Positions 37,797 through 47,734 of a stretch of 64,000 nucleotides of DNA are shown here, one piece after another. The notes under the pieces were generated by a model. The model saw only the letters and a list, made by a program, of their open reading frames with translations, made no database searches and was not told the origin of the DNA. A program made the translations under genes and the position numbers. The stretch covers positions 1 through 64,000 of the forward strand of contig CP079860.1 of assembly GCA_019339365.1 (NCBI GenBank). Direction: 5' to 3'. Numbering within the stretch: position 1 is the first letter of the stretch; every line of letters begins with the position of its first letter. The stretch comes from Vibrio neptunius. Its GTDB lineage: Bacteria > Pseudomonadota > Gammaproteobacteria > Enterobacterales > Vibrionaceae.

Positions 37797-38252
37797 ATGA
37801 TTAAACGTAGTGTTGGTACGCTTGCAGTGGTGCTTAGCGCAATCAGTTTCGGAGCTCAGGCTGGGGCAGAATGTTCTGTATCTGTTGATGCAAACGATAT
37901 GATGAAGTTTTCGACGGATAGCATCAGCGTCCCTTCGAGTTGTAAGGAAGTCACTCTGACTTTAAACCATACAGGTAAGCTAGCAGCAACTTCTATGGGC
38001 CACAACGTCGTTATTGCTGACACAGCCAATGTCCAAGCGGTAGGCACAGAGGGCATGTCTGCTGGCCTAGCAAACAACTACGTCAAACCGGACGACCCAA
38101 GAGTCTACGCGTTCACCAAAATCATAGGTGGTGGTGAAAGTACGTCAGTAACGTTTAGTACAGAAAAGATGAAGCCAGGGGGTGACTACACTTTCTTCTG
38201 CTCTTTCCCCGGACACTGGGCAATCATGAAAGGCAAATTTGAGTTCAAATAA
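37797..38252 (+). CDS. azurin, periplasmic blue copper protein
   Basis: A small soluble electron carrier in the periplasm. The signal peptide ends at about GAQA (residue 22). The type 1 copper ligands are His69 (MGHNVV), Cys135, His140 and Met144 (FFCSFPGHWAIM), with the same spacing as azurin Cys112, His117 and Met121. The family disulfide pair Cys26/Cys49 is present. It follows etfD on the same strand after 101 bases, with no terminator seen between, so it may share that transcript, and is closed by a strong terminator. Confidence 0.95.
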   Translation: MIKRSVGTLAVVLSAISFGAQAGAECSVSVDANDMMKFSTDSISVPSSCKEVTLTLNHTGKLAATSMGHNVVIADTANVQAVGTEGMSAGLANNYVKPDDPRVYAFTKIIGGGESTSVTFSTEKMKPGGDYTFFCSFPGHWAIMKGKFEFK

Positions 38253-38265
38253 CGCATTTCTCGAC

Positions 38266-38295
38266 AAAAAAGGCACGTGAATCACGTGCCTTTTT
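38266..38295. terminator. bidirectional terminator between azurin and SDR genes
   Basis: AAAAAGGCACGTGA and TCACGTGCCTTTTT form a near-perfect stem with A-run and T-run on the two sides. It serves the convergent azurin gene and the minus-strand valine-degradation operon. Confidence 0.9.
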
Positions 38296-38313
38296 ACGTT
38301 TCAAAGCTTAACG

Positions 38314-39072
38314 TTACATAAATATCCCGCCATCGATTTCCAATACACGCGCATTCACGTAGTCATTCTCAAAGATAAATTTAGCGGTATTGGCAATTTC
38401 TTTGGCATCGCCCATGCGGCCTACAGGCACCATTTTTTCTAGCCTCTCACGAGCTTCTGGCTTCATTGCCCCTGTCATTGAGGTCTCAATCACACCCGGC
38501 GCAATAGCGGCTGCTCGAATACCATAACGTGCTAGCTCCTTACCCCAAGTTGCCGCTAGCGTCGCGACTGCTGCTTTCGATGCCGCATAGTTTGTTTGAC
38601 CAATATTTCCCGCACGAGCAACACTGGAAATGTTGATAATGACACCTTTTCGCTTGGTATTGATCATCTGAACTGCGGCCTCTCGGCCACATAAAAACGT
38701 CCCAGTAAGATTGACATCAATCACGGAGCTAAATTGCTCCAGCGACATTTTAGTCAGCTCTCCATCTCTGACTTTAACTAGTAAACCGTCTCGCAGAATA
38801 CCAGCGTTATTAATAAGTCCATCCAACTGACCAAAATCCGCGACAATGTTACTAAAGACTTGCTCCACTTCGTGTTCGTCTGTCACATTAGCTTTGTATG
38901 TTAATGCTTTGACCCCGAGCATATTGCATTGTTCTTTGGTATCCATCAGGGCTTCTTCGTTAACATCAAGCAGGGCAAGCTCAGCACCAGCCTGCGCTAA
39001 TGTAATCGCCATCATCTGACCTAGGCCTTGACCTGCACCTGTAATCGCTATCACGCTCTGTTTTAGATCCAT
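38314..39072 (-). CDS. SDR-family oxidoreductase (FabG-like), last gene of the valine operon
   Basis: A classical short-chain dehydrogenase of 252 residues. It has the NAD(P)-binding TGAGQGLG, the DVN at the end of strand 2 (Asp suggests NAD preference), NNAG, the catalytic Ser in INISSVA, YAASKAA with Tyr and Lys, and PGVIETSM. Annotated relatives are 3-oxoacyl-ACP reductases, but its place at the end of a branched-chain acyl-CoA operon suggests a 3-hydroxyacyl-CoA dehydrogenase, for example for 2-methyl-3-hydroxybutyryl-CoA of the isoleucine route; that is inference. The start is ATG 39072 with CGGAG seven bases upstream, not the TTG at 39078. Confidence 0.82.
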   Translation of the reverse strand: MDLKQSVIAITGAGQGLGQMMAITLAQAGAELALLDVNEEALMDTKEQCNMLGVKALTYKANVTDEHEVEQVFSNIVADFGQLDGLINNAGILRDGLLVKVRDGELTKMSLEQFSSVIDVNLTGTFLCGREAAVQMINTKRKGVIINISSVARAGNIGQTNYAASKAAVATLAATWGKELARYGIRAAAIAPGVIETSMTGAMKPEARERLEKMVPVGRMGDAKEIANTAKFIFENDYVNARVLEIDGGIFM

Positions 39073-39084
39073 TTGCAAACTCCG

Positions 39085-39987
39085 TTACTTTTTAGATTGA
39101 TAAAACTCGAACAAACTTGAAAAGTCTAGCTCTTCATTGCCATTTGCGTTGTGAAAAGCATAAAGATTTCGTGCTAAAGCGCCCATTGGGACCGAAGATT
39201 GACTCTTTGCAGCCGTATCTAAGCCAAGCCCGAGATCTTTCAACATCAGTTTACTCATAAACCCTGGCTTAAATTCGTTGCTAGCCGGTGCGGTTTCCAT
39301 TACCCCCGGACAAGGATTGTATAGCTCAAGCGCCCAGTTACGGCCAGAGCTTTGCAGCATGATGTTGGAAAGTACTTTAGGGTCCAGCCCATTATCTATG
39401 CCCAAGTTCAGTGCTTCGCATGTCCCTGACATGAGAATACCGAGCATTAAGTTGTTACATATTTTTCCCATCTGACCATCACCCGCTTTACCGGCATGGA
39501 AGATGTTTTTACCCATATGTTTAAGTACAGACTCTGCTTTTACGAAAGCGGTATCCGAGCCTCCGACAATAAAAGTCAGCGTACCCGCTTGTGCTCCTGC
39601 TACACCACCAGAGACAGGGGCATCCACAAAGTCGAGACCTTTTTCTGCCGCGCACTGGGCAACAATGCGTGCCGACTCAGGGTCAATCGTCGAAGAATCA
39701 ATAAGAAAAGTGCCATCTTCAACCATGTTTAACAAGCCAACACCACCGCTATGGTCGCCAAGATAAATCGCTCGGACATGCTCGCCCGCCGGTAACATGG
39801 TTACTACCGTATCTGCGCCTTTCACGGCATCCTCCACGGTGGGCGCAGCAACCGCGCCAGCAGACTCCAATTTCCTGACAGCTTGCGGCATCAAATCAAA
39901 TACCTGTACTTTCAAGCCAGCAGCCAGCAAGTTTTCGGCCATTGGGCCGCCCATATTACCTAAACCTATAAACGCTATGGTACTCAT
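39085..39987 (-). CDS. mmsB: 3-hydroxyisobutyrate dehydrogenase
   Basis: It oxidises 3-hydroxyisobutyrate to methylmalonate semialdehyde in valine breakdown, using NAD+. The Rossmann motif FIGLGNMGGPMAENLL starts the protein; the substrate-binding DAPVSGGVAGAQAGTL, the catalytic Lys region in GKAGDGQMGKICNN, and the C-terminal helical domain (FMSKLMLKDLGLGLD) follow. The 300 residues match the family. It supplies the substrate of MmsA, encoded four genes upstream in the same operon. Confidence 0.95.
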   Translation of the reverse strand: MSTIAFIGLGNMGGPMAENLLAAGLKVQVFDLMPQAVRKLESAGAVAAPTVEDAVKGADTVVTMLPAGEHVRAIYLGDHSGGVGLLNMVEDGTFLIDSSTIDPESARIVAQCAAEKGLDFVDAPVSGGVAGAQAGTLTFIVGGSDTAFVKAESVLKHMGKNIFHAGKAGDGQMGKICNNLMLGILMSGTCEALNLGIDNGLDPKVLSNIMLQSSGRNWALELYNPCPGVMETAPASNEFKPGFMSKLMLKDLGLGLDTAAKSQSSVPMGALARNLYAFHNANGNEELDFSSLFEFYQSKK

Positions 39988-40020
39988 TGAATAAATTCCT
40001 TCTTTCCCTGCTCTGAGAGC

Positions 40021-41151
40021 TTAGTAGTGGCCCAGTTTTGCCAGTGGATGTAATTTTTCATCCCAAAGTGATGTGAACAAGGTATCAATAACCGCTTCAT
40101 CAACATTATCGACACGACTGAACTGCCATTTAGGTTCGCCGTCCTTATCAATCAACCTAGCCCTGACGCCCTCGCGAAATTCTCCTAGCAGCCCCGAACG
40201 TACCGAGAGATTCAATTCAAGACGAAAACAATCCGCTAATGACAGATCTTTGTATTGATTGAGTTGCCTGAAACAAATATGGGATGTGATCGGGCTACCG
40301 GAAGCATGATTGCTTTTCGCAATATCGAGCCACTTACTTTGCCCTTTCAGCGCCAGAATGTTGTTACTTACCTCGACAACAGTACTTGCGCTGCATGCAC
40401 GTTGGATGTCTTGCATGAAAGGCAACATTTGTGGGTCTGGCCTATGACCATTAACGTTATCACCAAATTCAATCAGCAAGTCTGTCACAGCGTCATAAGC
40501 GTCCTCTTTGTCGTGCCAATGTAGAGATAACAAGCGCTCAATCAGCGACTCTTTCTCTTGTGAGAGCACCATATGGTCAGCTAAGTTGACATCAAGCGCA
40601 TCACTACCGTTAATCATCACTCCCGTTAAACCAAGGAATAACCCCACACCAGGTTCAAGCCGGTTAAGAAACCAAGTGGCGCCGACATCCGGATAAAGGC
40701 CGATACTCACTTCGGGCATGGCCAAACGCGTAGTTGGCGTCACCACCTTGTGGCTACAGCCCATATACAAGCCCATTCCTCCACCCATGATGATTCCTTC
40801 ACCCCAAGCAATAATTGGTTTAGTGAAGGTGTGGATCAGATAGTCACATTGGTACTCAAGTTTGAAAAAAGTGGTACAGAACGCTTCGATGTCTTGACTG
40901 GATTTATCTCGCATTACGTCGTGCATGGTGCGTACATCACCACCAGCACAAAACGCTTTCTCACCTTGCCCTTCCAGCAAAACGCAAACAACACTGTCGT
41001 CGGCTTGCCAGCTTTCCAGTTTCTGTTTGAGCAAGGCTAACATGTCATAAGTCAAAGCATTGAGTGAAGGCGCATTGTCAAGCGTTGCTACACCTATCTT
41101 GGTACTCCCATCTTGGCAAAGTCGCTCCTTGAAATAAACGGTTGCTGTCAT
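40021..41151 (-). CDS. 3-hydroxyisobutyryl-CoA hydrolase (enoyl-CoA hydratase/isomerase family)
   Basis: The enzyme hydrolyses 3-hydroxyisobutyryl-CoA to the free acid, a valine-specific step. At 376 residues it has the long form of the crotonase fold typical of HIBCH. Visible features are the first oxyanion-hole segment KAFCAGGDVR, the second GGGMGLYMGCSHKVV, and MPEVSIGLYPDVGATWFLNRL with the catalytic Glu and Asp. The extended C-terminal domain includes GLLGEFREGVRARLIDKDGEPKW (motif form). Eight bases separate it from the preceding hydratase gene. Confidence 0.93.
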   Translation of the reverse strand: MTATVYFKERLCQDGSTKIGVATLDNAPSLNALTYDMLALLKQKLESWQADDSVVCVLLEGQGEKAFCAGGDVRTMHDVMRDKSSQDIEAFCTTFFKLEYQCDYLIHTFTKPIIAWGEGIIMGGGMGLYMGCSHKVVTPTTRLAMPEVSIGLYPDVGATWFLNRLEPGVGLFLGLTGVMINGSDALDVNLADHMVLSQEKESLIERLLSLHWHDKEDAYDAVTDLLIEFGDNVNGHRPDPQMLPFMQDIQRACSASTVVEVSNNILALKGQSKWLDIAKSNHASGSPITSHICFRQLNQYKDLSLADCFRLELNLSVRSGLLGEFREGVRARLIDKDGEPKWQFSRVDNVDEAVIDTLFTSLWDEKLHPLAKLGHY

Positions 41152-41159
41152 ATTGCCTC

Positions 41160-41948
41160 CTAGCTATTTTTCCATTGAGGTTGACGTTTTTCTAGGAACG
41201 CATTGACACCTTCGGTTTGATCTTGAGTGTCGAACAACTGAATAAACAGTTCACGTTCCTTGATCAAACCGTGAGCTAGTGGACTCGTCCTCGTATTTTG
41301 TATCAATGACTTACAAGCCGTGACCGAAGATGGCGATTGATTTGCTACCATTTCTGCAAGGCTAATGGCGGCATCAAGAGCGTTTCCTTTGCTTACCACT
41401 TCTTCCACCAGCTTTATGTTGAGCGCTTTCGCCGCATCAAGCTGTTCACCGCATAATATGACGCGTTTCGCCCACCCTTCTCCGACCAACGCCGTCAAGT
41501 TTTGCGTTCCACCCGCACAAGGCAACAGGCCGACTTTAGCTTCCGGCAGCGCCATCACCGCCTGCTCTTCAGCAATTCGAATGTCGCAAGCTAATGCCAC
41601 TTCAAGACCGCCCCCCATCGCGTAGCCGTTAATAGCAGCAATAGAAACACCTCGGAATGCAGATAGGGTTTCAAATGCCTCACCAAACAAGCGGGACATA
41701 TCCACCGCGACGGATTTGTCGCCATCAGCAAACACTTTAAGATCAGCGCCGGCGGAGAAGAACTTCTCACCCTGCCCGGTAATGACTAGGGCGTAAACGT
41801 CTTTATCGTCATTAAGATCTAAGACAAGTTGTTTCAATTGCGCCAAACTTTGTGCTGTCCATGTATTCGCCGGAGGGTTGTTCATGGTCACGATAGCCAC
41901 ATGGTTGCGAATCGTATGTTGAATAGTACTTCCTTCTGAATGATTCAT
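41160..41948 (-). CDS. enoyl-CoA hydratase, probably for methacrylyl-CoA
   Basis: A crotonase-family hydratase of 262 residues. The oxyanion hole segments are FFSAGADLKVF and YAMGGGLEVALACDIRIA; the catalytic Glu lies in LPEAKVGLLPCAGGTQ. One of the usual two Glu may be replaced, as position 2 reads LPCAGG after GL. Between the acyl-CoA dehydrogenase and HIBCH genes its substrate should be methacrylyl-CoA and perhaps tiglyl-CoA; this is from context. Confidence 0.88.
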   Translation of the reverse strand: MNHSEGSTIQHTIRNHVAIVTMNNPPANTWTAQSLAQLKQLVLDLNDDKDVYALVITGQGEKFFSAGADLKVFADGDKSVAVDMSRLFGEAFETLSAFRGVSIAAINGYAMGGGLEVALACDIRIAEEQAVMALPEAKVGLLPCAGGTQNLTALVGEGWAKRVILCGEQLDAAKALNIKLVEEVVSKGNALDAAISLAEMVANQSPSSVTACKSLIQNTRTSPLAHGLIKERELFIQLFDTQDQTEGVNAFLEKRQPQWKNS

Positions 41949-41966
41949 TGTTGAGCATCCTTTCGA

Positions 41967-43120
41967 TTAGAGTATTTGAGCGCCTTCAGCTAGCATGCGA
42001 CGTGCGATGATCAATCGCATGATTTCATTGGTACCTTCCAGGATTTGGTGAACACGCACATCACGGAAATGACGCTCCATCGGATACTCTTTGATATAGC
42101 CGTAGCCACCGTATAACTGCAGTGCCTGATCACAAATCTTAAAACCGACATCGGTAGCAAATCGTTTCGCCATCGCACAATATGCCGTGGCTTCTGGGTC
42201 CTGATTGTCCAATTTGCTCGCGGCGAGGCGCACCATTTGTCTGGCCGCAACGAGCTCAGTGACCATATCGGCTAACCGAAACTGTAGCCCCTGAAACTGA
42301 GCCAGTTCTTTACCAAACTGTTTGCGCTCTTTGACGTATTGCATCGCCTCATTCAGCGCCTGCTGCGCAGTACCGATGGAGCAGGTCGCAATATTGATAC
42401 GTCCTCCATCCAGCCCTTTCATGGCGAAAGTAAAGCCTTCCCCTTCTTTCCCTAACAAGTACTTTTCAGGAACCACAACGTTATCAAACGTAATGGCGCG
42501 TGTTGGCTGACTGTTCCACCCCATTTTCGGCTCTTTTCGCCCATAGCTGATGCCGTCTGCATCTGCCGGAACGACAAAAGCTGAAATACCTTTGGCTGAG
42601 CGGTCGCCTGTGCGTGCCATCACCACGAGTACTTCTGTATCACCTGCACCGGAGATAAAGGTTTTGCCACCATTGATAACGTACTGGTCGCCCTGCTTTT
42701 TCGCTGAGGTTGTCAATGAAGCGGCATCGGAGCCTGCGTTCGGCTCGGTCAAACAATATGAACCAAGCCAATCACCCGTGATTAGCTTTGGGCAAAACTC
42801 TTGTTTCGCTTCTTCAGTGGCAAAACTGGCAATCATCCAAGTTACCATATTGTGGATGGTCATGAATGCCGTGGTAGACGTACAACCCATTGCCAGTTGC
42901 TCGAAGATGATTGAGGAATCAAGGCGGCTCAGTTGCAAGCCCCCTGTTCTTCTGGTGTATACAAGCTGAGGAAACCTAATTCACCCGCTGCTTTAAGTAC
43001 GTCTTTTGGAAATAGCTGTTTTTCATCCCATTCGGCAGCCATCGGCGCTAACTCATCCATGGCAAACTGTTGAGCAGTTTCTGCAAACGCACGTTGGTCT
43101 TCATTCAGTTCAAAATCCAT
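41967..43120 (-). CDS. acyl-CoA dehydrogenase, probably isobutyryl/2-methyl-branched-chain type (one frameshift)
   Basis: A FAD enzyme passing electrons to ETF. The N-terminal 62 residues (MDFELNEDQRAFAETA to LYTPEEQG) and the remaining 320 lie in two frames that meet near 42935, inside a run of G/C; a one-base indel explains the break. Acyl-CoA dehydrogenase signatures are CLTEPNAGSDAASL, DGGRINIATCSIGTAQ, QLYGGYGYIKEYPMER and the catalytic Glu in QILEGTNEIMR. Its position beside the valine genes suggests isobutyryl-CoA or 2-methylbutyryl-CoA as substrate. Confidence 0.9.
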
Positions 43121-43131
43121 TTGTCCTCCCG

Positions 43132-44625
43132 TTATCGCAGTTGAATGGTTAGGTTTGGCCCTGTTGGGATATCATCATCAAACCAGCGTGACGTAATCGT
43201 TTTAGTTTCGGTATAGAAACGCACCGCTTGTTTACCATAGGCATGTAAATCGCCATAGAAACTGCCACGCCAACCTGTAAATGAAAAGAATGGCAATGGC
43301 ACAGGAATCGGCACATTGATCCCCACCTGACCGACCTGAATTTCATGTTGGTATTTACGTGCTGCTGCACCATTTGCGGTGAAAATCGACGTTCCGTTGC
43401 CATAGGGGTTGTTGTTAATCAGTTCAATCGCCTCTTCCAACGTATCGACTTGTAAGCAAACTAATACAGGGCCGAAGATTTCCTGCTCATAGATTGACAT
43501 ATCAGTAGTGACACCGGTAAACAAGGTTGGGCCAAGCCAGTTGCCCTCTGGCATTCCAGCAACATGACACTGAGTTCCGTCTAACTCACACACTGCCCCT
43601 TGCGCCTTGCCTTCTTCAATCAGACTCACAACACGATGCTTAGCTTCTTTACTGATCAATGGCCCATACGCTGCATTACCATCATCCCATGCGCCCGGAG
43701 TCATCTTCGCCATTTCTGTCTTGAGGTCGTCGATCCAATGTTTTGACTCACCAACAAATACGGCAACAGAGATTGCCATACAGCGTTGACCTGCAGCGCC
43801 AACAGAGCTGCCGACCAAGTTGTTGATCACCTGTGCTTTATTGGCATCTGGCATCACAACCATATGGTTCTTTGCACCAGCGAATGCCTGCACACGTTTG
43901 TTGAAGTTGGTACCCGTCTGATAAATGTACTGAGCAACCGGCACAGAACCGACGAATGACACGGCACGAATCAAAGGGTGAACCAGTAGTTTGTCGACCT
44001 GATTCTTGCGACCATGAACAACCTGAAGAACACCCTTTGGTGCGCCAGCCTGTTCAAACAACTCCGCCAAACGCATCGCTGTTAAAGGTACCTGCTCTGA
44101 AGGTTTGAGCACGAAGGTATTACCTGCGGCAATCGCAAGCGGGAACATCCACAGTGGAATCATCGCAGGGAAGTTAAATGGCGTAATACCACAGCACACC
44201 CCTAACGGCTGAATCATAGAGTAAGTGTCGATTTCTGTTGCCACATTTTCTACCGTTTCACCCATCATATTGCTGGCGATATTCGCGGCTTGCTCTACGA
44301 CCTCAATGCCGCGCCACACATCCCCTTTTGCATCGATGGTAATTTTGCCGGTCTCTTTCGAAATCAATTCGGCTAGCTCATCGTGGTGCTCTTTAAGTAA
44401 GTGCTGATAACGTAGCATCACACGAGCTCGCTCAGACACTGACACTTCCTTCCAAGACTTAAACACTTCAGCGGCGTTCTGCACCGCTTGTTCCATTTCC
44501 TGCTCGGTCGCACAAGGAAGCTTGGCAATCACTTCACTGGTTGCCGGGTTGGTCACCTCAACCCATTCATTGGTCTGTGACTGGCAGAACTCACCGCCAA
44601 TAAATAAGGGAACTGACTGAATCAT
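43132..44625 (-). CDS. mmsA: methylmalonate-semialdehyde dehydrogenase (CoA-acylating)
   Basis: It converts methylmalonate semialdehyde to propionyl-CoA with NAD+ and CoA, ending the valine branch. It is an aldehyde dehydrogenase of 497 residues with the catalytic Cys in [17 protein letters not shown], the CoA-acylating subfamily hallmark that the usual general-base Glu in the GAKNH segment is replaced by Asn ([14 protein letters not shown]), [10 protein letters not shown], and the C-terminal [19 protein letters not shown]. Eleven bases separate it from the dehydrogenase gene. Confidence 0.96.
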   Translation of the reverse strand: MIQSVPLFIGGEFCQSQTNEWVEVTNPATSEVIAKLPCATEQEMEQAVQNAAEVFKSWKEVSVSERARVMLRYQHLLKEHHDELAELISKETGKITIDAKGDVWRGIEVVEQAANIASNMMGETVENVATEIDTYSMIQPLGVCCGITPFNFPAMIPLWMFPLAIAAGNTFVLKPSEQVPLTAMRLAELFEQAGAPKGVLQVVHGRKNQVDKLLVHPLIRAVSFVGSVPVAQYIYQTGTNFNKRVQAFAGAKNHMVVMPDANKAQVINNLVGSSVGAAGQRCMAISVAVFVGESKHWIDDLKTEMAKMTPGAWDDGNAAYGPLISKEAKHRVVSLIEEGKAQGAVCELDGTQCHVAGMPEGNWLGPTLFTGVTTDMSIYEQEIFGPVLVCLQVDTLEEAIELINNNPYGNGTSIFTANGAAARKYQHEIQVGQVGINVPIPVPLPFFSFTGWRGSFYGDLHAYGKQAVRFYTETKTITSRWFDDDIPTGPNLTIQLR

Positions 44626-44642
44626 AATGATGTCCTTTTCTT

Positions 44643-45855
44643 TTATAGTGGGATCTCAATACCCATTGCGGTTGCTTCACCGCCACCAATACAGAGTGAT
44701 GCAACACCTCGCACCACGCGTTTTTTGTTGTGATTTCCATCTGTACCCAGAGCCTGTAACTGACGTAGGCTATGGATCAGCGTGACAAGAATCCTTGCAC
44801 CGCTTGCGCCAATCGGATGACCTAATGCGCACGCCCCGCCTTTTACATTGACCTTCTCGCTATCCAGGCCAAGCTGTTTCACCGCGATCTGCGTTACCAC
44901 AGCGAAGGCTTCGTTGATTTCCCATAAATCCACTTCGTCTACCGCCCAATCTAGCTGCGATAGAAGCTGCTCAATCGCATAAACTGGTGCTATTGTAAAT
45001 TCAGCAGGAATACGGGCATGCGTTGCATGACCTTTGATAATGGCCAGTGGTTCTAGACCCTGTTGCTTGGCCGTTTGCGCATCCATCACCACAAGAGCGG
45101 CAGCCCCATCGGATATTGCGCTGGAGTTGGCTGCGGTAATAGAGCCCTCTTTAGCAAATGCTGGCTTAAGCTGGGGGATTTTTTCGGGCTTTATTGAGCG
45201 CGGTTGCTCGTCATAATCAAGAGGTGGCGCTTTTTTTTAGGGCAACAGGCACAATTTCGTCGGCAAATAACGCCTGCTGCTGCGCTTCAATCGCTCGGTT
45301 AACCGATAAAGTGGCCCATTCATCCATTTGTTCACGAGTAAATTCAAGTTTATCAGCGGTTTGTTGGCCGAAGACACCCATGAGCTCACCTTCGTACGCA
45401 TCCTGTAAACCATCGAGGAACATATGGTCGTAGGTCGATTTGTGTCCCATTCGCATGCCGGAGCGTGACTCTTTCAGTAGGTACGGCGCATTAGTCATGC
45501 TCTCCATGCCGCCAGCTACAATGCAATTGGCACTACCAGCTTGGATCAGATCGTGGGCCAACATCACCGCTTTCATACCTGAGCCACACACCTTGTTGAT
45601 CGTGGTACAACCCACCGATGTCGATAAGTCTGCTCCCAGAGCCGCTTGTCTGGCGGGGGCTTGCCCACAGCCTGCAGGTAACACACATCCCATATACACT
45701 TCGTCAACTGAATCTGGCGATAAAGATTGTTCTTTCATTGCCGCTTTAATCGCGACCGCCCCTAGCTTGGGGGAAGAATATTCAGAAAGCATCCCTTGAA
45801 AACGCCCCATTGGCGTTCTCTTTGCTGCAACTATCCAAATCTCTTTCTCTTGCAT
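44643..45855 (-). CDS. acetyl-CoA acyltransferase/thiolase, first gene of the valine operon (one frameshift)
   Basis: A thiolase of about 403 residues cleaving 3-ketoacyl-CoA, for example 2-methylacetoacetyl-CoA from isoleucine or acetoacetyl-CoA from leucine. The nucleophile is in [21 protein letters not shown] with the catalytic His and [11 protein letters not shown] with the second Cys close the site. ATG 45855 is preceded by GAGGAG six bases away; the ATG at 45897 is less likely. The frame breaks at 45231-45238, where eight A (T on the plus strand) stand in place of seven; with seven, [15 protein letters not shown] continues to the 44643 end. Confidence 0.9.
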
Positions 45856-45975
45856 TGCCTGCTCCTCAAAAGATTGTTGAGTGACGGCTTTATTCATTCA
45901 GCGACGACAAAGCGGCTCAATTCACGATGCCGCTTTCACTTTTTAAAGCCATTTGTTTTTTGCATGGTTATTTTC

Positions 45976-45991
45976 TTGACGTTTACGTAAG
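45976..45991. promoter_or_regulatory. candidate LiuR operator 1 (thiolase side)
   Basis: TTGACGTTTACGTAAG has the core ACGT-TT-ACGT with flanking symmetry. It lies about 120 bases before the thiolase ATG and 120 before liuR, and its centre is 29 bases from operator 2. Confidence 0.7.
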
Positions 45992-46004
45992 CATAGCACT
46001 AACA

Positions 46005-46020
46005 TTTACGTTAACGTAAA
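46005..46020. promoter_or_regulatory. candidate LiuR operator 2 (liuR side)
   Basis: TTTACGTTAACGTAAA is a perfect 16-bp palindrome in the divergent promoter region between the thiolase operon and liuR. MerR-type regulators bind such palindromes between -10 and -35 elements. It shares its core with operator 1 and the etf site. Confidence 0.8.
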
Positions 46021-46109
46021 GAAACACATTCACAACCTGTAAAATCTTTTTTACCGTCGTAGTGGAAAGTGTGATTGTCTAATACCTAGCAGTTGGGGAG
46101 TTTCATCTG

Positions 46110-46487
46110 GTGGAAACATACAAAATCAGCGAGCTCGCTAAAGAGTTTGATATCACTACAAGAAGTATCCGCTTTTACGAAGATATGGGCCTAATTCAGC
46201 CTGACCGCAAAGGCAGTATGCGGATTTATCAGCGCAGAGACAGGGTTCGTCTCAAGTTGATTTTACGAGGCAAGCGACTTGGTTTTTCCTTGGCCGAGAT
46301 ACGCGACTTGTTAGAGCTTTACGACACGAATCAAATAGATACCCAGTTGATCAAGATGCTCAAAATCATTGACGAAAAAGAAGCCGTACTCAAACGCCAA
46401 CTTGAGGACATCACCATTGTTCTTGACGATTTGAATACCGCTCGTCAGCGATGTGAAGAAGCGTTACAGCGCTCTAAAGCCAGCTAG
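46110..46487 (+). CDS. liuR: LiuR, MerR-family regulator of branched-chain amino acid catabolism
   Basis: A 125-residue MerR regulator. The winged-helix DNA-binding part is at the N terminus (YKISELAKEFDITTRSIRFYEDMGL, given as a motif; then RIYQRRDRVRLKLI and LGFSLAEIRDLLELY), followed by a long dimerisation helix with no metal-binding Cys. LiuR controls the liu genes in many gamma-proteobacteria. The start is GTG 46110, with GGGGAG nine bases before it. Being first in the liu operon and next to two palindromes, it probably regulates itself, the thiolase operon and the etf genes. Confidence 0.92.
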   Translation: METYKISELAKEFDITTRSIRFYEDMGLIQPDRKGSMRIYQRRDRVRLKLILRGKRLGFSLAEIRDLLELYDTNQIDTQLIKMLKIIDEKEAVLKRQLEDITIVLDDLNTARQRCEEALQRSKAS

Positions 46488-46554
46488 CACTTCGCGAGAC
46501 ATCATGTATCTGCCAGGGATCGTAACCAGCAATAACCGCTGAATCGGAGGCGAT

Positions 46555-47724
46555 ATGATATCTCAGTACACCCCCCTCAACTTTGGGCTCGATGAGTCTG
46601 TCAATATGTTGCGGGAACACGTCAATGCTTTTGCCCGCGAGCACATTGCACCTATCGCGGCCAAAGTGGATGAGGATAATCAATTCCCGAACCACTTATG
46701 GACACTAATGGGCGAAATGGGCTTGCTTGGCGTGACCATAGACGAACAATATGGTGGCGCAGGTATGGGCTATTTGGCACACGTGGTCGCCATGGAAGAG
46801 ATTAGCCGTGCCTCTGCTTCTGTTGCATTGAGTTACGGGGCGCATTCAAACCTATGCGTCAATCAGATTTTTCGCAACGGAAATGCGGTTCAAAGAGAGA
46901 AATACTTACCTAAATTAATCGACGGCTCCCACATTGGCGCGCTGGCAATGAGTGAACCTAATGCAGGCTCAGACGTTGTCAGTATGCAGCTCAAAGCTGA
47001 TTTACACGGCGATCACTATGTGTTGAACGGCACCAAGATGTGGATCACTAATGGCCCTGATGCACATGTGCTGGTGGTTTATGCCAAAACAGACCCTAGC
47101 GCCGCCTCACGGGGTATCACTGCCTTCATTATCGAACGTGATTTTGCAGGATTCAGCCACGCTCAAAAGCTCGACAAACTCGGTATGCGAGGCTCTAACA
47201 CCTGTGAACTGGTTTTCAACAACTGCAAAGTCCCGGTTGAAAACGTACTCGGTGAAGTAAATCAAGGTGTCAAAGTCTTGATGAGTGGCTTAGATTATGA
47301 GCGCGTTGTTCTGGCAGCGGGCCCGCTCGGTATTATGCAAGCGTGTCTCGACCTTGTCGTACCCTACGTTCATGACCGTAAACAATTTGGTCAATCCATC
47401 GGTGAATTCCAGCTAGTGCAAGCCAAAGTGGCGGATATGTATACCCGTGCCAACGCGGCACGCGCTTATGTGTATACCGTAGCCGCTGCCTGTGACCGAG
47501 GTGAAACAACAAGAAAAGACGCCGCAGGCGTGATTCTTTACAGTGCCGAATTAGCCACACAGCTTGCACTGGATGCCATCCAGTTGCTAGGCGGTAATGG
47601 ATATATCAATGAATTCCCTGCGGGTCGTTTATTAAGAGACGCCAAACTCTATGAAATTGGTGCGGGTACTTCCGAAATTCGCAGGATGCTTATCGGGCGT
47701 GAGCTGTTTGAAGAGTCACGCTAA
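46555..47724 (+). CDS. liuA: isovaleryl-CoA dehydrogenase
   Basis: It oxidises isovaleryl-CoA to 3-methylcrotonyl-CoA in leucine breakdown. The 389 residues carry [25 protein letters not shown] and the isovaleryl-specific catalytic Glu position in [16 protein letters not shown], which distinguishes it from other acyl-CoA dehydrogenases, where the Glu lies near the C terminus (here GAGTSEIRR, with Gly at that site). GGAGG lies five bases before the ATG. Electrons go to ETF encoded at 34-36 kb. Confidence 0.97.
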   Translation: MISQYTPLNFGLDESVNMLREHVNAFAREHIAPIAAKVDEDNQFPNHLWTLMGEMGLLGVTIDEQYGGAGMGYLAHVVAMEEISRASASVALSYGAHSNLCVNQIFRNGNAVQREKYLPKLIDGSHIGALAMSEPNAGSDVVSMQLKADLHGDHYVLNGTKMWITNGPDAHVLVVYAKTDPSAASRGITAFIIERDFAGFSHAQKLDKLGMRGSNTCELVFNNCKVPVENVLGEVNQGVKVLMSGLDYERVVLAAGPLGIMQACLDLVVPYVHDRKQFGQSIGEFQLVQAKVADMYTRANAARAYVYTVAAACDRGETTRKDAAGVILYSAELATQLALDAIQLLGGNGYINEFPAGRLLRDAKLYEIGAGTSEIRRMLIGRELFEESR

Positions 47725-47734
47725 CGAGGATGTT

